From assembly GCF_017813355.1 (NCBI RefSeq), contig NZ_JAGIYZ010000010.1:108465-172464 (forward strand): DNA of 64,000 nucleotides. Direction: 5' to 3'. The notes below the pieces were generated by a model. That model was given only the letters and a program-made list of their open reading frames with translations. It was not told where the DNA came from and did no database searches. Source of the DNA: Roseomonas nitratireducens (lineage in GTDB: Bacteria > Pseudomonadota > Alphaproteobacteria > Acetobacterales > Acetobacteraceae). A program made the translations under genes and the position numbers. Below, one piece after another: positions 41,948 to 51,603 of the stretch (its first letter is position 1; every line of letters begins with the position of its first letter).

Positions 41948-43651
41948 TCACCCGGCGATGGCGTAGGCTGGGCGGCGGGGATCGGCCCCGGCGCGCACCA
42001 GGCCGGCCTTCGGGTCGGACAGCACCGCCTCCACGCTGCCGGCGAGCCAGGTGATGTCCGGCCAATCCTTCACCTCATGCCCGCGGGCGGCGAGCGCGTC
42101 CCGCGTCGCCTTGGGGATGCGGGATTCGACCGCGACGCGGGCGGGGAAATAGTCGAAGGGTGCGAAGGAGGAGGGGAAGGCGTAGGAGGCGACGCGCGGC
42201 GCCTCGATCGCCTCCTGCAGCTCCATGCCGAAATGGAAGACGTTCAGCATGACCTGCAGCATGGCCTGGATCTGCACATCGCCGCCCGGCGTGCCGAAGG
42301 GCATGACGCCGCCATCCTCGGTGACCAGCATCGCCGGGTTGGGCGTCAGGCGCGGCCGCTTGCCCGGCGCGACGCCGGACGGGTGCGACGGATCGGGGCG
42401 CGACTGGCTGCCGCGGTTGGAGGGGATGATGCCGAGCCCCGGCACCACCGGCGAGTTCCACGACCCGTCGGACGGCGTGGCGCTGAAGGCGTTGCCCCAG
42501 CGGTCCACCACCGCGACGTAGGAGGTGTCGGCCTCCACCTTCGGCAGGTCGGCGCGCTGCGGGCCATCGGCCGGAATCCCCTGCCCGAGCAGCGGCGGGT
42601 ACATGGACGGATGCGCCCGCGCCGGGTCGATCTGGCTGAGCCGCGCGTCGAGATGCGCGGGGGAGAGCAGCGCCTCGAGCGGCACCTCGGTGAAGCGCGG
42701 ATCGCCGAAATGGTATTCGCGGTCGGCCATCGCCGCCTTCACGCATTCGACCAGCAGATGCAGGTAGTCGGGCGAGTTGTGCGCCATGCCGTCGAAGCCG
42801 GCGCGTTCCATCAGCAGCAGCGCCTGGGCCAGCGCCGGCCCCTGGCACCAGGGGCCGCAGGTGAGAAGGCTGTGGCCGCGCCAGGGCCGCGCGACCGCGG
42901 GTTCGAGGCGGGAGCGGAAGCCGGCGAGGTCCTCCATCGCCAGGAAGCCGCCCTCGGCCTGGATGAAGCGGACGATCTCCCGTGCGATGTCGCCGCGGTA
43001 GAAGGCGGCGTGGGCGGCGGCGAGGCCCGCCATGCGCCCGCCGGTCGCCGCGGCGCGGCGCTCCTCCTCCACCATGTAGGACAGGGTGCGGGCGAGGTCG
43101 GCCTGCACGAAACGGTCGCCCACCTTCGGCGGCTGCCCGCCGGGGAGGAAGATCGCGGCGTTGGACGGGTACTGCGCGTAGTCGTCGCGATGCGCGGCGA
43201 CCGTCTCGGCCAGCAGCGGATAGACCGCGAAGCCTTCCCCCGCGTAGCGGATCGCGAATTGCGCGACATCGCCGAAGCCCATCGTGCCGTGCCGTTCCAG
43301 CGCGGTGATCCAGGCATCGGGCGCGGCGGGGACGACGGTGCGGCGCACGCCGTTGGGGATGCGTCCGCCGTGTTCCCGCATGAAGACGTCGGGCGGCAGG
43401 GCGCGCGGCCAGTGGCCGAGGCCGGCGATGGTCTCGACCGTGCCGTCCGCCATACGGACCATGATCGGCGCGACGCCGGCGACGTTCACGAGGTCCGGCA
43501 GCAGCACGCCGAGCGCGATGCCGGCGGCGCAACCCGCGTCGATGGCGTTGCCGCCGGCCTCCAGCACCGCGATGGCGGCGGTCGAGGCGAGGTAGTGGCC
43601 GGCCGAGGCGGCGTGGCGCGGGCCGGACAGGGTCGGGCGGGTGGCGAACAT
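41948..43651 (-). CDS. Gamma-glutamyltransferase family protein
   Basis: 567 residues. The autocatalytic cleavage threonine is Thr376 in EADTSYVAVVDRWGNAFSAT, and the C-terminal FGTPGGDVQIQAMLQVMLN is the conserved small-subunit motif. It hydrolyses or transfers gamma-glutamyl groups, though homologues of this short type may be acylases. I see no obvious signal peptide (starts MFATRPTLSGPRHAASAG), so it may be cytoplasmic. The DTS rather than DTT at the nucleophile is a common variant. Confidence 0.9.
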   Translation of the reverse strand: MFATRPTLSGPRHAASAGHYLASTAAIAVLEAGGNAIDAGCAAGIALGVLLPDLVNVAGVAPIMVRMADGTVETIAGLGHWPRALPPDVFMREHGGRIPNGVRRTVVPAAPDAWITALERHGTMGFGDVAQFAIRYAGEGFAVYPLLAETVAAHRDDYAQYPSNAAIFLPGGQPPKVGDRFVQADLARTLSYMVEEERRAAATGGRMAGLAAAHAAFYRGDIAREIVRFIQAEGGFLAMEDLAGFRSRLEPAVARPWRGHSLLTCGPWCQGPALAQALLLMERAGFDGMAHNSPDYLHLLVECVKAAMADREYHFGDPRFTEVPLEALLSPAHLDARLSQIDPARAHPSMYPPLLGQGIPADGPQRADLPKVEADTSYVAVVDRWGNAFSATPSDGSWNSPVVPGLGIIPSNRGSQSRPDPSHPSGVAPGKRPRLTPNPAMLVTEDGGVMPFGTPGGDVQIQAMLQVMLNVFHFGMELQEAIEAPRVASYAFPSSFAPFDYFPARVAVESRIPKATRDALAARGHEVKDWPDITWLAGSVEAVLSDPKAGLVRAGADPRRPAYAIAG

Positions 43652-43768
43652 GGGCGGCGTCCTTCGCGTGCCGGGCCAGCCTTCCGCGCGGCGCGGCCAT
43701 GCGTCAACGGCGGCTTGGCGCCCGCCGGGCCGGGGCGGAGGATGCCGCACCCCGAAAGGAGACCCGCC

Positions 43769-44554
43769 ATGTCCGATCCCGTCCTGCTGTCCGTCGATTC
43801 GCGTGGCATCGCGACCGCCACGCTGAACAAGCCGGCCAAGGGGAATGCCTATGACGAGGACCTGCTCGGCGCGCTGATCGCGGGGCTGGACCGGCTGCGG
43901 GACGACCCGGCGGTGCGCGCGCTGGTCATCCGGGGCGCCGGCAAGCATTTCCAGGCCGGCGCGGACCTCGACTGGCTGGCGAAGGCCGCGACCTACGGGC
44001 CGGAACAGGCCTATGCCGCGTCCATGGCGACGACCACGGCGATGCAGAAGCTGAACGAATTCCCCAAGCCGACCTTCGCCCTGGTCCATGGCGCCTGCTT
44101 CGGCGGCGGCTGCGGCGTGGTCTGCTGCGTCGACGTGGCCATCGCGACGCCGGAGGCGATCTTCGGCCTGACCGAGGTCCGGGTCGGCGTGGCGCCGACG
44201 CCCATCAGCACGCACATGGTCCACGCCATGGGCCTGCGCCACACGCGCCGCTACGCGCTGACGGGGGAACGATTCGGCGCCGAGGAGGCGCTGCGGATCG
44301 GCCTGGTGCACGAGGTGGTCGCAGCCGACGCCGTTGATGCCCGGCTGGCCGAGATCATCGACCAGACCATGCTCTCCTCCCCCACCGCCATCGCCATGAC
44401 CAAGGATTCGTTCCTCGGCGCCACGGGGCTGAAGCTGAGCGCGCGGGAGATGTCCCTGCTGGCGCATGAATCGTGGATGCAGCGGGCCTCGGCCGAGGGG
44501 CGGGAGGGGCTGGCGGCGTTCCGGGAGAAGCGGCGGCCGGCCTGGTACCGCTAG
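43769..44554 (+). CDS. Enoyl-CoA hydratase/isomerase family protein
   Basis: 261 residues after AAAGGAG. Crotonase-fold oxyanion segments are RGAGKHFQAGADLDWL and VHGACFGGGCGVVCCVDVAIA, followed by FGLTEVRVGVAPTPIS. It resembles methylglutaconyl-CoA hydratase/isohexenylglutaconyl hydratase-type members. No acyl-CoA carboxylase genes are adjacent, so the pathway is open. Confidence 0.88.
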   Translation: MSDPVLLSVDSRGIATATLNKPAKGNAYDEDLLGALIAGLDRLRDDPAVRALVIRGAGKHFQAGADLDWLAKAATYGPEQAYAASMATTTAMQKLNEFPKPTFALVHGACFGGGCGVVCCVDVAIATPEAIFGLTEVRVGVAPTPISTHMVHAMGLRHTRRYALTGERFGAEEALRIGLVHEVVAADAVDARLAEIIDQTMLSSPTAIAMTKDSFLGATGLKLSAREMSLLAHESWMQRASAEGREGLAAFREKRRPAWYR

Positions 44555-44591
44555 GAATAGGGGCGGATAAGCGCGAATCTTGTCCGCAACC

Positions 44592-44620
44592 CTGTCATCG
44601 AACTTTCATCGAACTGCAAT
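44592..44620 (+). promoter_or_regulatory. Pho box (three direct repeats) upstream of pstS
   Basis: CTGTCAT (44592-44598), CTTTCAT (44603-44609) and CTGCAAT (44614-44620) repeat every 11 bp, separated by CGAA each time. This is the PhoB-binding Pho-box arrangement (CTGTCAT-like heptamers in one-turn spacing). It sits about 70-110 bp upstream of pstS and implies activation under phosphate limitation by the PhoB encoded at the end of the same cluster. Confidence 0.88.
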
Positions 44621-44702
44621 CCGGGCGACTTTCCCGGCGCCTAGAAGCCGCGACGAAGCCGCCCCGACCGGAGCGGCAATAACGAAGATGCGGAGAGACG
44701 CT

Positions 44703-45722
44703 GTGAACAGGCGGTCCATCCTTCTCGGCGCCGGTGCGGCGCTGGTCCTGCCGGCCTTCGGCGCGCGCGCCCAGGGCGCCCAGATCACCGGCGCGGGGGC
44801 GTCCTTCCCCAACCCGATCTACCAGAAGTGGGCCGAGGCGGCACGCGCGGCGGTCGGGATCCAGGTGAACTACCAGTCGGTCGGCTCGGGCGCGGGCATC
44901 AACCAGATCCGCAACCGGACGGTCGATTTCGGCGCGACCGACGCGCCGCTGAACCAGCAGCAGCTGGCCGAGGGCAACCTGCTGCAGTTCCCGACGGTGA
45001 TGGGCTCGCTCGTCGCCATCGTGAACATCCCCGGCATCGAGAACGACCAGCTGAAGCTGACCGGCCCGATCCTCGCCGACATCTACCTCGGCAAGATCAC
45101 GCGCTGGAACGACGCCCGGATCACCGCGATCAACCCGGGCGTGAACCTGCCGAACCTCGCCATCGCGCCCGCCTACCGCGCGGACGGGTCGGGCACGACC
45201 TTCGTGTGGGCCTCCTACCTCGCCGACGTGTCCGAGGAGTGGAAGACGCGCGTGGGCGTGGGCACCTCGGTCCGCTTCCCCGCCGGCACCGGCGCGCGCG
45301 GCAATGAGGGCGTGGCCGGCACGGTACGCCAGGTGCGCGGCGCGATCGGCTATGTCGAGAACGCCTACGCCATCGCCAACCGGCTGATCACTACGCAGAT
45401 CCAGAACAAGGACGGCAACTTCGTGAAGCCGGAGCACGACACCTTCATGGCCGCCGCCGGCGCCGCGGACTGGTCCGTGCCGGGCTTCGCGGCCAATGTC
45501 GTGAACACGCCGGGGGCGAATTCCTGGCCGATCGTGGCGCCGACCTTCATCCTGCTGCCGACCAACCCGACGGATGCGGCGCGCAGCGCCAATGTGCGCC
45601 GCTTCTTCGACTGGGCCTTCAAGGATGGCGACCGCCTGGCGCAGGAGCTGGAATACATCCCGCTGCCGCAGGCCACCAAGGATGCGGTCCGCGCCGCCTG
45701 GGCGCGCCAGTTCGGCGCCTGA
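44703..45722 (+). CDS. pstS: Phosphate ABC transporter substrate-binding protein
   Basis: 339 residues from the GTG at 44703, chosen because GGAGAG lies 6-8 bp ahead; an in-frame ATG at 44688 is the alternative. Signal peptide VNRRSILLGAGAALVLPAFGARA has a twin-arginine-like start. Mature protein: ITGAGASFPNPIYQKWAE, NYQSVGSGAGINQI, DFGATDAPL and RADGSGTTFVW are the phosphate-binding loops of PstS. First gene of the pst-pho operon. Confidence 0.94.
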   Translation: MNRRSILLGAGAALVLPAFGARAQGAQITGAGASFPNPIYQKWAEAARAAVGIQVNYQSVGSGAGINQIRNRTVDFGATDAPLNQQQLAEGNLLQFPTVMGSLVAIVNIPGIENDQLKLTGPILADIYLGKITRWNDARITAINPGVNLPNLAIAPAYRADGSGTTFVWASYLADVSEEWKTRVGVGTSVRFPAGTGARGNEGVAGTVRQVRGAIGYVENAYAIANRLITTQIQNKDGNFVKPEHDTFMAAAGAADWSVPGFAANVVNTPGANSWPIVAPTFILLPTNPTDAARSANVRRFFDWAFKDGDRLAQELEYIPLPQATKDAVRAAWARQFGA

Positions 45723-45789
45723 TCGACCGGATGGGGGCTCGGCGCCGTGCCGGGCCCCTTCTTCTTCTTCCTCCTGACGGGCAGACACA

Positions 45790-46761
45790 GTGAGCCAGGC
45801 CGCGACAGCCTCCCCCCCGGCCCCCGCGCGCACGGCGCGCGGCGCGGGCAATCTCGGCGACACGATCTTCGAATGGGCCTGCAGGGGCGCGGGCGTCTTC
45901 GTCCTGCTGCTGCTGGGCGCGATCATCGTCGAGCTGTTCATCGCCGGCCTGCCCGCCTTCCGGGCCTTCGGCCTCGGCTTCATCACCTCGACGGACTGGG
46001 ATCCGGTGCAGGAGGTGTTCGGCGCCGGCGTGTCGATCTACGGCACCATCGTGACCGCGCTGCTGTCGATCGTGCTGGCCGTGCCGCTCGCCTTCGGCAT
46101 CGCCTTCTACCTGACGGAGCTAGCGCCGGTCTGGCTGCGCCGCCCGGTCGGCACCGCCATCGAGCTGCTGGCCGCCGTGCCGTCCATCATCTACGGCATG
46201 TGGGGCTTCTTCGTCATCGTCCCGGCCTTCGCGACGCATGTGCAGCCGACGCTGATCGACGTGCTCGGCGAATTGCCGGGGGTAGGCTTCCTGTTCCAGG
46301 GCGCGCCCTTCGGGACGGGCATCTTCACCGCCTCCTTCATCCTGGCGATCATGATCCTGCCCTTCATCGCCGCGACCATGCGCGACGTGTTCGAGCAGGT
46401 GCCCCCGGTCTACAAGGAAAGCGCCTACGGCCTCGGCGCCACGACCTGGGAAGTGATGAAGGGCGTCGTCATCCCCTACACCCGCGTCTCGGTCGTGGGC
46501 GGCATCATGCTGGGCCTGGGCCGCGCGCTGGGAGAGACGATGGCCGTCACCTTCGTGATCGGCAATGCGAACCGGATCAGCACGAGCCTCTTCGGGCCGG
46601 GCAACACCATCGCCTCGCTCGTCGCGCTCGAATTCGGGGAAAGCCAGGAAGGCAGCCTCAAGCTCGCCTCGCTGCTCGCGCTCGGCTTCATCCTCTTCGT
46701 GCTGTCCTTCATCGTACTCGCCACCTCGCGCTACCTGCTGCGCTCGCGGCTGAAGGCCTGA
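45790..46761 (+). CDS. pstC: Phosphate ABC transporter permease PstC
   Basis: 323 residues from GTG, about six membrane helices. The binding-protein-dependent permease EAA loop reads [40 protein letters not shown] is the PstC pore motif. It follows pstS by 67 bp, the largest gap in the operon; this gap may allow differential expression of PstS. Confidence 0.94.
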   Translation: MSQAATASPPAPARTARGAGNLGDTIFEWACRGAGVFVLLLLGAIIVELFIAGLPAFRAFGLGFITSTDWDPVQEVFGAGVSIYGTIVTALLSIVLAVPLAFGIAFYLTELAPVWLRRPVGTAIELLAAVPSIIYGMWGFFVIVPAFATHVQPTLIDVLGELPGVGFLFQGAPFGTGIFTASFILAIMILPFIAATMRDVFEQVPPVYKESAYGLGATTWEVMKGVVIPYTRVSVVGGIMLGLGRALGETMAVTFVIGNANRISTSLFGPGNTIASLVALEFGESQEGSLKLASLLALGFILFVLSFIVLATSRYLLRSRLKA

Positions 46762-46765
46762 TCCC

Positions 46766-47659
46766 ATGAGCATCACGCTCTCCGCCGGCGCCGTGCCCGG
46801 CCCGCGCAAGGACCCCGCGGTGGCGCTGGCGCTCGGCCGCCGGCGCAAGCGGGCCGACATGATCGTCCGCACGCTTTGCGTGCTGGCGACGCTGATCGGG
46901 CTCGTCTTCCTCGCCTCGATCCTCGCCACGCTGTTCTACCGCGGGTTCGAGGCGATGAGCCTGCGCGTCTTCACCCATGTGACCGCGCCGCCGGGCTCCG
47001 AGGGCGGGCTGCTGAACGCCATCGTCGGCAGCCTGATCCAGGCGATGCTGGGCACCGCCATCGGCACGCCGATCGGCATGCTGGTCGGCACCTACCTCGC
47101 GGAATACGCCCGTGAATCGCGCTTCGGGAACATGGTGCGGTTCGTCTCGGACATCCTGCTCTCGGCGCCCTCGATCCTGGTCGGGCTGTTCGTCTACCAG
47201 ATCCTGGTGCTGCCCTTCGGCGGCTTCTCGGGCTGGGCGGGCGTGGCGGCGCTGGCCATCATCGTCATCCCGGTGGTGGTGCGCACGACCGAGGACATGC
47301 TCCAGCTGATCCCGAACACGCTGCGGGAAGCGGTGATCGGCCTTGGTTCGCCCAAGTGGAAGATGATCGTCTTCGTGTGCTGGAAGTCCGCGATGTCGGG
47401 CATCATCACCGGCATCCTGCTGGCCGTCGCCCGCGTGGCGGGAGAGACCGCGCCGCTGCTCTTCACCTCGCTCGGCAACAACACCTGGTCGACCGACCTG
47501 TCCAAGCCGATGTCGAGCCTGCCGGTGACGATCTACTCCTTCGCGGGCTCGCCCTTCGAGGACTGGATCGCGCTCGCCTGGGCCGGCGCGCTGCTGATCA
47601 CGCTGAGCGTGCTTCTCCTCAACATCCTCGCGCGCAGCCTCCTGCGCACCCGCAAGTGA
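46766..47659 (+). CDS. pstA: Phosphate ABC transporter permease PstA
   Basis: 297 residues, about six helices after a basic N-terminal segment (GRRRKRAD). [14 protein letters not shown] and the EAA-type loop [21 protein letters not shown] are PstA signatures, with [13 protein letters not shown] near the end. It pairs with PstC to form the channel. 4-bp gap after pstC. Confidence 0.94.
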   Translation: MSITLSAGAVPGPRKDPAVALALGRRRKRADMIVRTLCVLATLIGLVFLASILATLFYRGFEAMSLRVFTHVTAPPGSEGGLLNAIVGSLIQAMLGTAIGTPIGMLVGTYLAEYARESRFGNMVRFVSDILLSAPSILVGLFVYQILVLPFGGFSGWAGVAALAIIVIPVVVRTTEDMLQLIPNTLREAVIGLGSPKWKMIVFVCWKSAMSGIITGILLAVARVAGETAPLLFTSLGNNTWSTDLSKPMSSLPVTIYSFAGSPFEDWIALAWAGALLITLSVLLLNILARSLLRTRK

Positions 47660-47676
47660 CCGGAAGGAAGGACCCG

Positions 47677-48516
47677 ATGTCCACCACCACCGAGAACGGC
47701 ACGACCGAAGCCGCCAGCCAGAGCTTCGGCGGCGTGCAGGCGCGCTCGGGCGCCACGCTGAACGCGCCGCGCATCGCCATCCGGAACCTGGATTTCTTCT
47801 ACGGCGACAACCGCGCCCTGAAGTCGATCGACTTCGACATCCCGGACCGCCAGGTGACCGGCATGATCGGCCCGTCGGGCTGCGGCAAGTCGACGCTTCT
47901 GCGCGTGCTGAACCGGATGTACAGCCTCTATCCCGGCCAGCGCGCGACGGGGGAGGCGATGATGGACGGGATGAACATCGTCGCCCCCGACGCCGACCTG
48001 AACGCGCTGCGCGCCAAGATCGGGATGGTGTTCCAGAAGCCCACCCCCTTCCCGATGACGATCTACGAGAACATCGCCTTCGGCGTCCGCCTGCACGAGA
48101 AGATGTCGCGTGCGCAGATGGACGAGCGGGTGGAATGGGCGCTGTCGCGCGCCGCCATCTGGGACGAGGTGAAGGACCGGCTGGACAGCAGCGCGCTCGG
48201 CCTTTCGGGCGGGCAGCAGCAGCGGCTGTGCATCGCCCGCACCATCGCCGTGCGGCCCGAGGTGATCCTGTTCGACGAGCCGACCTCCGCGCTCGACCCG
48301 ATCAGCACGCTGAAGATCGAGGAACTGATCGACGAGCTGAAGCGCGACTTCACCATCGTGATCGTGACCCACAACATGCAGCAGGCCGCCCGCTGCGCCG
48401 ACCAGGTCGCCTTCTTCTACCTGGGCGAGCTCATCGAGGTGGCGCCGGCCGCGCAGATGTTCACCGCGCCGAAGCACCCCAAGACCCAGGAATACATCAC
48501 CGGCCGGTTCGGCTGA
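47677..48516 (+). CDS. pstB: Phosphate ABC transporter ATP-binding protein
   Basis: 279 residues. Walker [10 protein letters not shown] at 65-73, the ABC signature [13 protein letters not shown], Walker [14 protein letters not shown] and the H-loop VTHNMQQA are all intact. The N-terminal 30 residues are a low-complexity extension compared with E. coli PstB. It powers phosphate import. Confidence 0.96.
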   Translation: MSTTTENGTTEAASQSFGGVQARSGATLNAPRIAIRNLDFFYGDNRALKSIDFDIPDRQVTGMIGPSGCGKSTLLRVLNRMYSLYPGQRATGEAMMDGMNIVAPDADLNALRAKIGMVFQKPTPFPMTIYENIAFGVRLHEKMSRAQMDERVEWALSRAAIWDEVKDRLDSSALGLSGGQQQRLCIARTIAVRPEVILFDEPTSALDPISTLKIEELIDELKRDFTIVIVTHNMQQAARCADQVAFFYLGELIEVAPAAQMFTAPKHPKTQEYITGRFG

Positions 48517-48536
48517 GCGGCGGAAGGAACAGGACC

Positions 48537-49253
48537 ATGCCGACCGAACACATCGTCCGCAGCTACGACGAGGACCTCCGCCGCCTTCGGGACATGACCG
48601 GGCGGATGGGCGGGCTCGCCGAGCGCCAGGTCGCGGACGCGACCCGGGCGCTGGTGCGCCGCGACACCGCCCTCGCATCGGAGGTGGTGCAGCGCGACGC
48701 CCAGATCGACCAGCTGGAGCGGGAGATCGAGGCCTTCTGCGTGCGCCTGCTCGCGCTGCGCCAGCCGGTCGCGCAGGACCTGCGCGTCGTCATCGCCGCC
48801 ATGAAGACCTCCAACGACCTCGAGCGCATCGGCGACTACGCGCGCAACGCGGCCAAGCGCGCGATCGTGCTCGCCTCCCTGCCCTCCATCGGCAGCCTCG
48901 CGGGCTTCGAGCGCATGGCGCAGCTGGTGCAGGAGAACCTGAAGGCCGCGATGGACGCCTTCGTGGCGAACGACGCCGAGGCCGCCCGCCGGGTGTGGGA
49001 GGCGGACGAGCCGGTCGATGCCATCTACAACGGCATCTTCCGCGAATTGCTGACCTTCATGATGGAGGACCCGCGCAACATCAGCGCGGCGACCCACATG
49101 CTGTTCATCGCCAAGAACCTCGAGCGCATCGGCGACCACACGACCAACATCGCCGAGCGCATCCACTACGCCGTGCTCGGCGACAGCCTGCCGGACGACC
49201 GCCCGAAGGCGGACCAGTCCGCCTTCGCCGTCGTCCGCCCGGCCGGCGAATAG
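48537..49253 (+). CDS. phoU: Phosphate-specific transport system accessory protein PhoU
   Basis: 238 residues, two PhoU helical-bundle repeats. The metal-binding E/DXXXD motifs appear as NDLERIGDYARNAAKRA and NLERIGDHTTNIAERI. PhoU links Pst status to repression of the PhoR/PhoB pair. Coupled between pstB and phoB. Confidence 0.95.
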   Translation: MPTEHIVRSYDEDLRRLRDMTGRMGGLAERQVADATRALVRRDTALASEVVQRDAQIDQLEREIEAFCVRLLALRQPVAQDLRVVIAAMKTSNDLERIGDYARNAAKRAIVLASLPSIGSLAGFERMAQLVQENLKAAMDAFVANDAEAARRVWEADEPVDAIYNGIFRELLTFMMEDPRNISAATHMLFIAKNLERIGDHTTNIAERIHYAVLGDSLPDDRPKADQSAFAVVRPAGE

Positions 49254-49270
49254 GCAGCGGGGACCCCGAC

Positions 49271-49987
49271 ATGGCCGAGGCCTATTCCTCTCTCGCCAAG
49301 CCCACCATCCTCGTGGTGGAGGACGAGGCGCCGCTGCTGACGCTGCTGCGCTACAACCTCGAAAAGCAGGGCTTCCGGGTGGAGGAAGCGGCCGACGGGC
49401 AGGAGGCGCTGCTGCGCGTCTCCGAAGCGCGCCCCGACCTCGTGCTGCTCGACTGGATGCTGCCCGCGCTCTCGGGCATCGAGGTCTGCCGCCAGCTGCG
49501 CCGCCGCCCCGGCACGCGCGACCTGCCCATCATCATGGTCACGGCCCGCACCGAGGACCAGGACGCGGTCCGCGCGCTCGACACCGGCGCGGACGACTAC
49601 ATCGCCAAGCCCTTCGCGATGGACGCGCTGCTCGCGCGCATCCGCGCCCTGCTGCGCCGGTCCGGCGGCGCGGCGACCAAGGGTGCCATCTCCTACCGCG
49701 ACCTCAGCATGGACCAGGATGCGCACCGCGTGACCCGCAACGGGCGCGCGCTGCATCTCGGCCCGACCGAATACCGCCTGCTGGAATTCTTCCTCTCCCA
49801 TCCCGGGCGCGTCTTCACGCGCGAACAGCTGCTCGACGCGGTCTGGGGGCGCGACATCCATGTCGAGCCGCGCACCGTCGACGTGCACATCCGCCGCCTG
49901 CGCAAGGCGATCAACGGGCCGGGGGAGATCGACCTGATCCGGACGGTGCGCTCGGCCGGCTACGCGCTCGACGCCGAGGGGCACTGA
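49271..49987 (+). CDS. phoB: Phosphate regulon response regulator PhoB
   Basis: 238 residues. The receiver domain has the phosphoacceptor Asp61 (VLLDWMLPALSG), the acidic pair VVEDEA (17-20) and the conserved Lys in YIAKPF. The C-terminal winged helix contains LGPTEYRLLEFFLSHPGRVF and DVHIRRLRKAI, the OmpR/PhoB DNA-recognition part. It would bind the Pho box upstream of pstS. The sensor kinase gene phoR is not in this window. Confidence 0.94.
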   Translation: MAEAYSSLAKPTILVVEDEAPLLTLLRYNLEKQGFRVEEAADGQEALLRVSEARPDLVLLDWMLPALSGIEVCRQLRRRPGTRDLPIIMVTARTEDQDAVRALDTGADDYIAKPFAMDALLARIRALLRRSGGAATKGAISYRDLSMDQDAHRVTRNGRALHLGPTEYRLLEFFLSHPGRVFTREQLLDAVWGRDIHVEPRTVDVHIRRLRKAINGPGEIDLIRTVRSAGYALDAEGH

Positions 49988-50101
49988 AGCCTTTTTTCGC
50001 CCTCAGGCGCCGGGCGCCGCCTCCGGCGGCTTGGCTTTCGCGCCCTGCACTGGCGCGCCGGGCACAACTGATGGGCTGGGCGCGGTCGCGCCGTGCGCTC
50101 C

Positions 50102-50125
50102 CGGATCGTGCGGTCGCACGATCCG
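50102..50125. terminator. 11-bp-arm hairpin between phoB and a convergent gene
   Basis: CGGATCGTGCG (50102-50112), GT, CGCACGATCCG (50115-50125) is a perfect dyad. A second hairpin GCCGCC-TCC-GGCGGC lies at 50016-50030. The 146-bp interval between the convergent genes contains no ORF. Likely terminators without a classical T-tract (TTTTTT lies upstream at 49992-49997). Confidence 0.5.
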
Positions 50126-50133
50126 CCGGTCTC

Positions 50134-50688
50134 TCACCGCCGCGCGATCCAGGCGCAGCAGCGCTCGAATGCCGCGAGGTCGCGCCATCGGTCGCCAGGC
50201 GAATCCTGCCGCTCGAACACCCCGCCGGCGGCCGCGATGCCGCCATCGATCATCAGGTTGTCGGCCAGGCCGAAATCCTCGAGGCCCATCGCATCGGCGT
50301 CCTCCCAGCCGCCATCGGCGCGCGGGCGCGCCTGCCCGCCCAGGAAGGCACGGGTGCGGTCGAGGAAATCCGCCGCCAGGTTGGAATAGCCCGCGACCGG
50401 CCGGCCGAGCGCGCGCATGAAGCCCAGCTCGTAGACCGTCCCGGCATCGGCCGAAGGCCCGCGGAAGGGCGTGAGGTTCGCGATCAGCGCGCCGCAGGAT
50501 CGGATATGCGCCTCGTTGCCGAGGTAGATGCGCATCCAGTAGGGCCGGTCGGCAGGGGCGGCAGCCGGCGGGGGGTCGAGCGGGAAGACGCCCTCCAGCC
50601 CATGCGCCGCGCAGACGCGCTTCTTCGCCGCCGCGACCTCGAGCGCGTCGGGCAGGAAGACCTCCGGTCCGGCCAGGTAGACCCGCAT
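50134..50688 (-). CDS. Nucleoside 2-deoxyribosyltransferase-like protein
   Basis: 184 residues. MRVYLAGPEVFLPDA is the nucleotide-pocket opening of the PF05014 fold, and SADAGTVYELGFMRALG carries the catalytic Glu (YELG). It exchanges bases between deoxynucleosides or hydrolyses nucleotides. Monocistronic and divergent from the alpha/beta hydrolase gene. Confidence 0.85.
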   Translation of the reverse strand: MRVYLAGPEVFLPDALEVAAAKKRVCAAHGLEGVFPLDPPPAAAPADRPYWMRIYLGNEAHIRSCGALIANLTPFRGPSADAGTVYELGFMRALGRPVAGYSNLAADFLDRTRAFLGGQARPRADGGWEDADAMGLEDFGLADNLMIDGGIAAAGGVFERQDSPGDRWRDLAAFERCCAWIARR

Positions 50689-50738
50689 CGCCCCATCCTG
50701 CCTTGCACGGCCGCCCCGGGCCATGCGCAATGCGCCAC

Positions 50739-51554
50739 ATGGACGCCGAAGCCGAATACAACAACCGGGCGCGGGTGCCGGAGAGCGCCGCAATCCTGGC
50801 CCGATGGATCGCGGATGCCGCGGCGTTCCGCGAATCCTGGCCACGCGCGCGGCTCGACATCGCCTATGGGGAGACGGAGCGCGAGGCGCTCGACCTGTTC
50901 CTGCCCGAGGCCGAGGGCCCCTGCCCGCTCGCCCTCTTCATCCATGGCGGCTACTGGCAGGCGCTGGACCGCAAGGCGGTGAGCCATTTCGCGCGGGGGA
51001 TGCTGCTGCGCGGCGTGGCGGTCGCGGTGCCCTCCTACGGGCTCTGCCCCGAGGTCAGCATGGCGACCATCGTCGCCCAGCTTCGGCGCTGCGCGGCCTC
51101 GCTCTATCTCGGCGCGCGGCAGCGGATTCTCGCCACGGGGCATTCGGCGGGCGGGCATCTCGCCGCCATGCTGCTCGCAACCGACTGGCCGGCGCTCGAT
51201 GCGGCGCTCGGGACGGATGTGGTGCCGGCCGCACTCCCCGTCTCCGGCGTCTTCGAGCTGGAGCCGCTGCTGCCCACCAGCATCGCCCGCGCCCTGCAAC
51301 TGACGCGGGAGGAGGCGCGCGCGCTCTCGCCCCGCCTCATGCCCTCCCCCGGCCTGCCGTTCCATGCGGTGGTCGGCGGCGCCGAGAGCGACGAGTTCCG
51401 CCGCCAGACGCGGGACTTCGCCGCCGCCTGGGGTGGCACGGCCGAGGAAATCGCCGGGGCGAACCACTTCACGGTGCTCGACCCCTTCACCGATCCCGAC
51501 CACCCCCTGACCGCCCGCGCCGCGGAGATGGCCACCCGGCTTGCGTCCCTGTGA
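50739..51554 (+). CDS. Alpha/beta hydrolase (kynurenine formamidase/carboxylesterase-like)
   Basis: 271 residues from the second of two nearby ATGs (50730 is the other). The oxyanion motif HGGYW lies at 69-73, the nucleophile elbow GHSAG at 134-138 (Ser136), and a late NHFTVLDPF supplies the His. HGGYWQ is typical of esterase/formamidase proteins such as KynB-like and HSL-family enzymes. Role unassigned; 49 bp before the ABC receptor gene. Confidence 0.85.
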   Translation: MDAEAEYNNRARVPESAAILARWIADAAAFRESWPRARLDIAYGETEREALDLFLPEAEGPCPLALFIHGGYWQALDRKAVSHFARGMLLRGVAVAVPSYGLCPEVSMATIVAQLRRCAASLYLGARQRILATGHSAGGHLAAMLLATDWPALDAALGTDVVPAALPVSGVFELEPLLPTSIARALQLTREEARALSPRLMPSPGLPFHAVVGGAESDEFRRQTRDFAAAWGGTAEEIAGANHFTVLDPFTDPDHPLTARAAEMATRLASL

Positions 51555-51603
51555 CGCTTCGCGCTTAACAGGGGCCGGAATCCGAACATACGGGGGAGCT
51601 TCC

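Noticed and set aside
49988..50133. phoR directly after phoB
   Set aside because: The interval is only 146 bp and holds hairpins, followed by a convergent nucleoside deoxyribosyltransferase-like gene.
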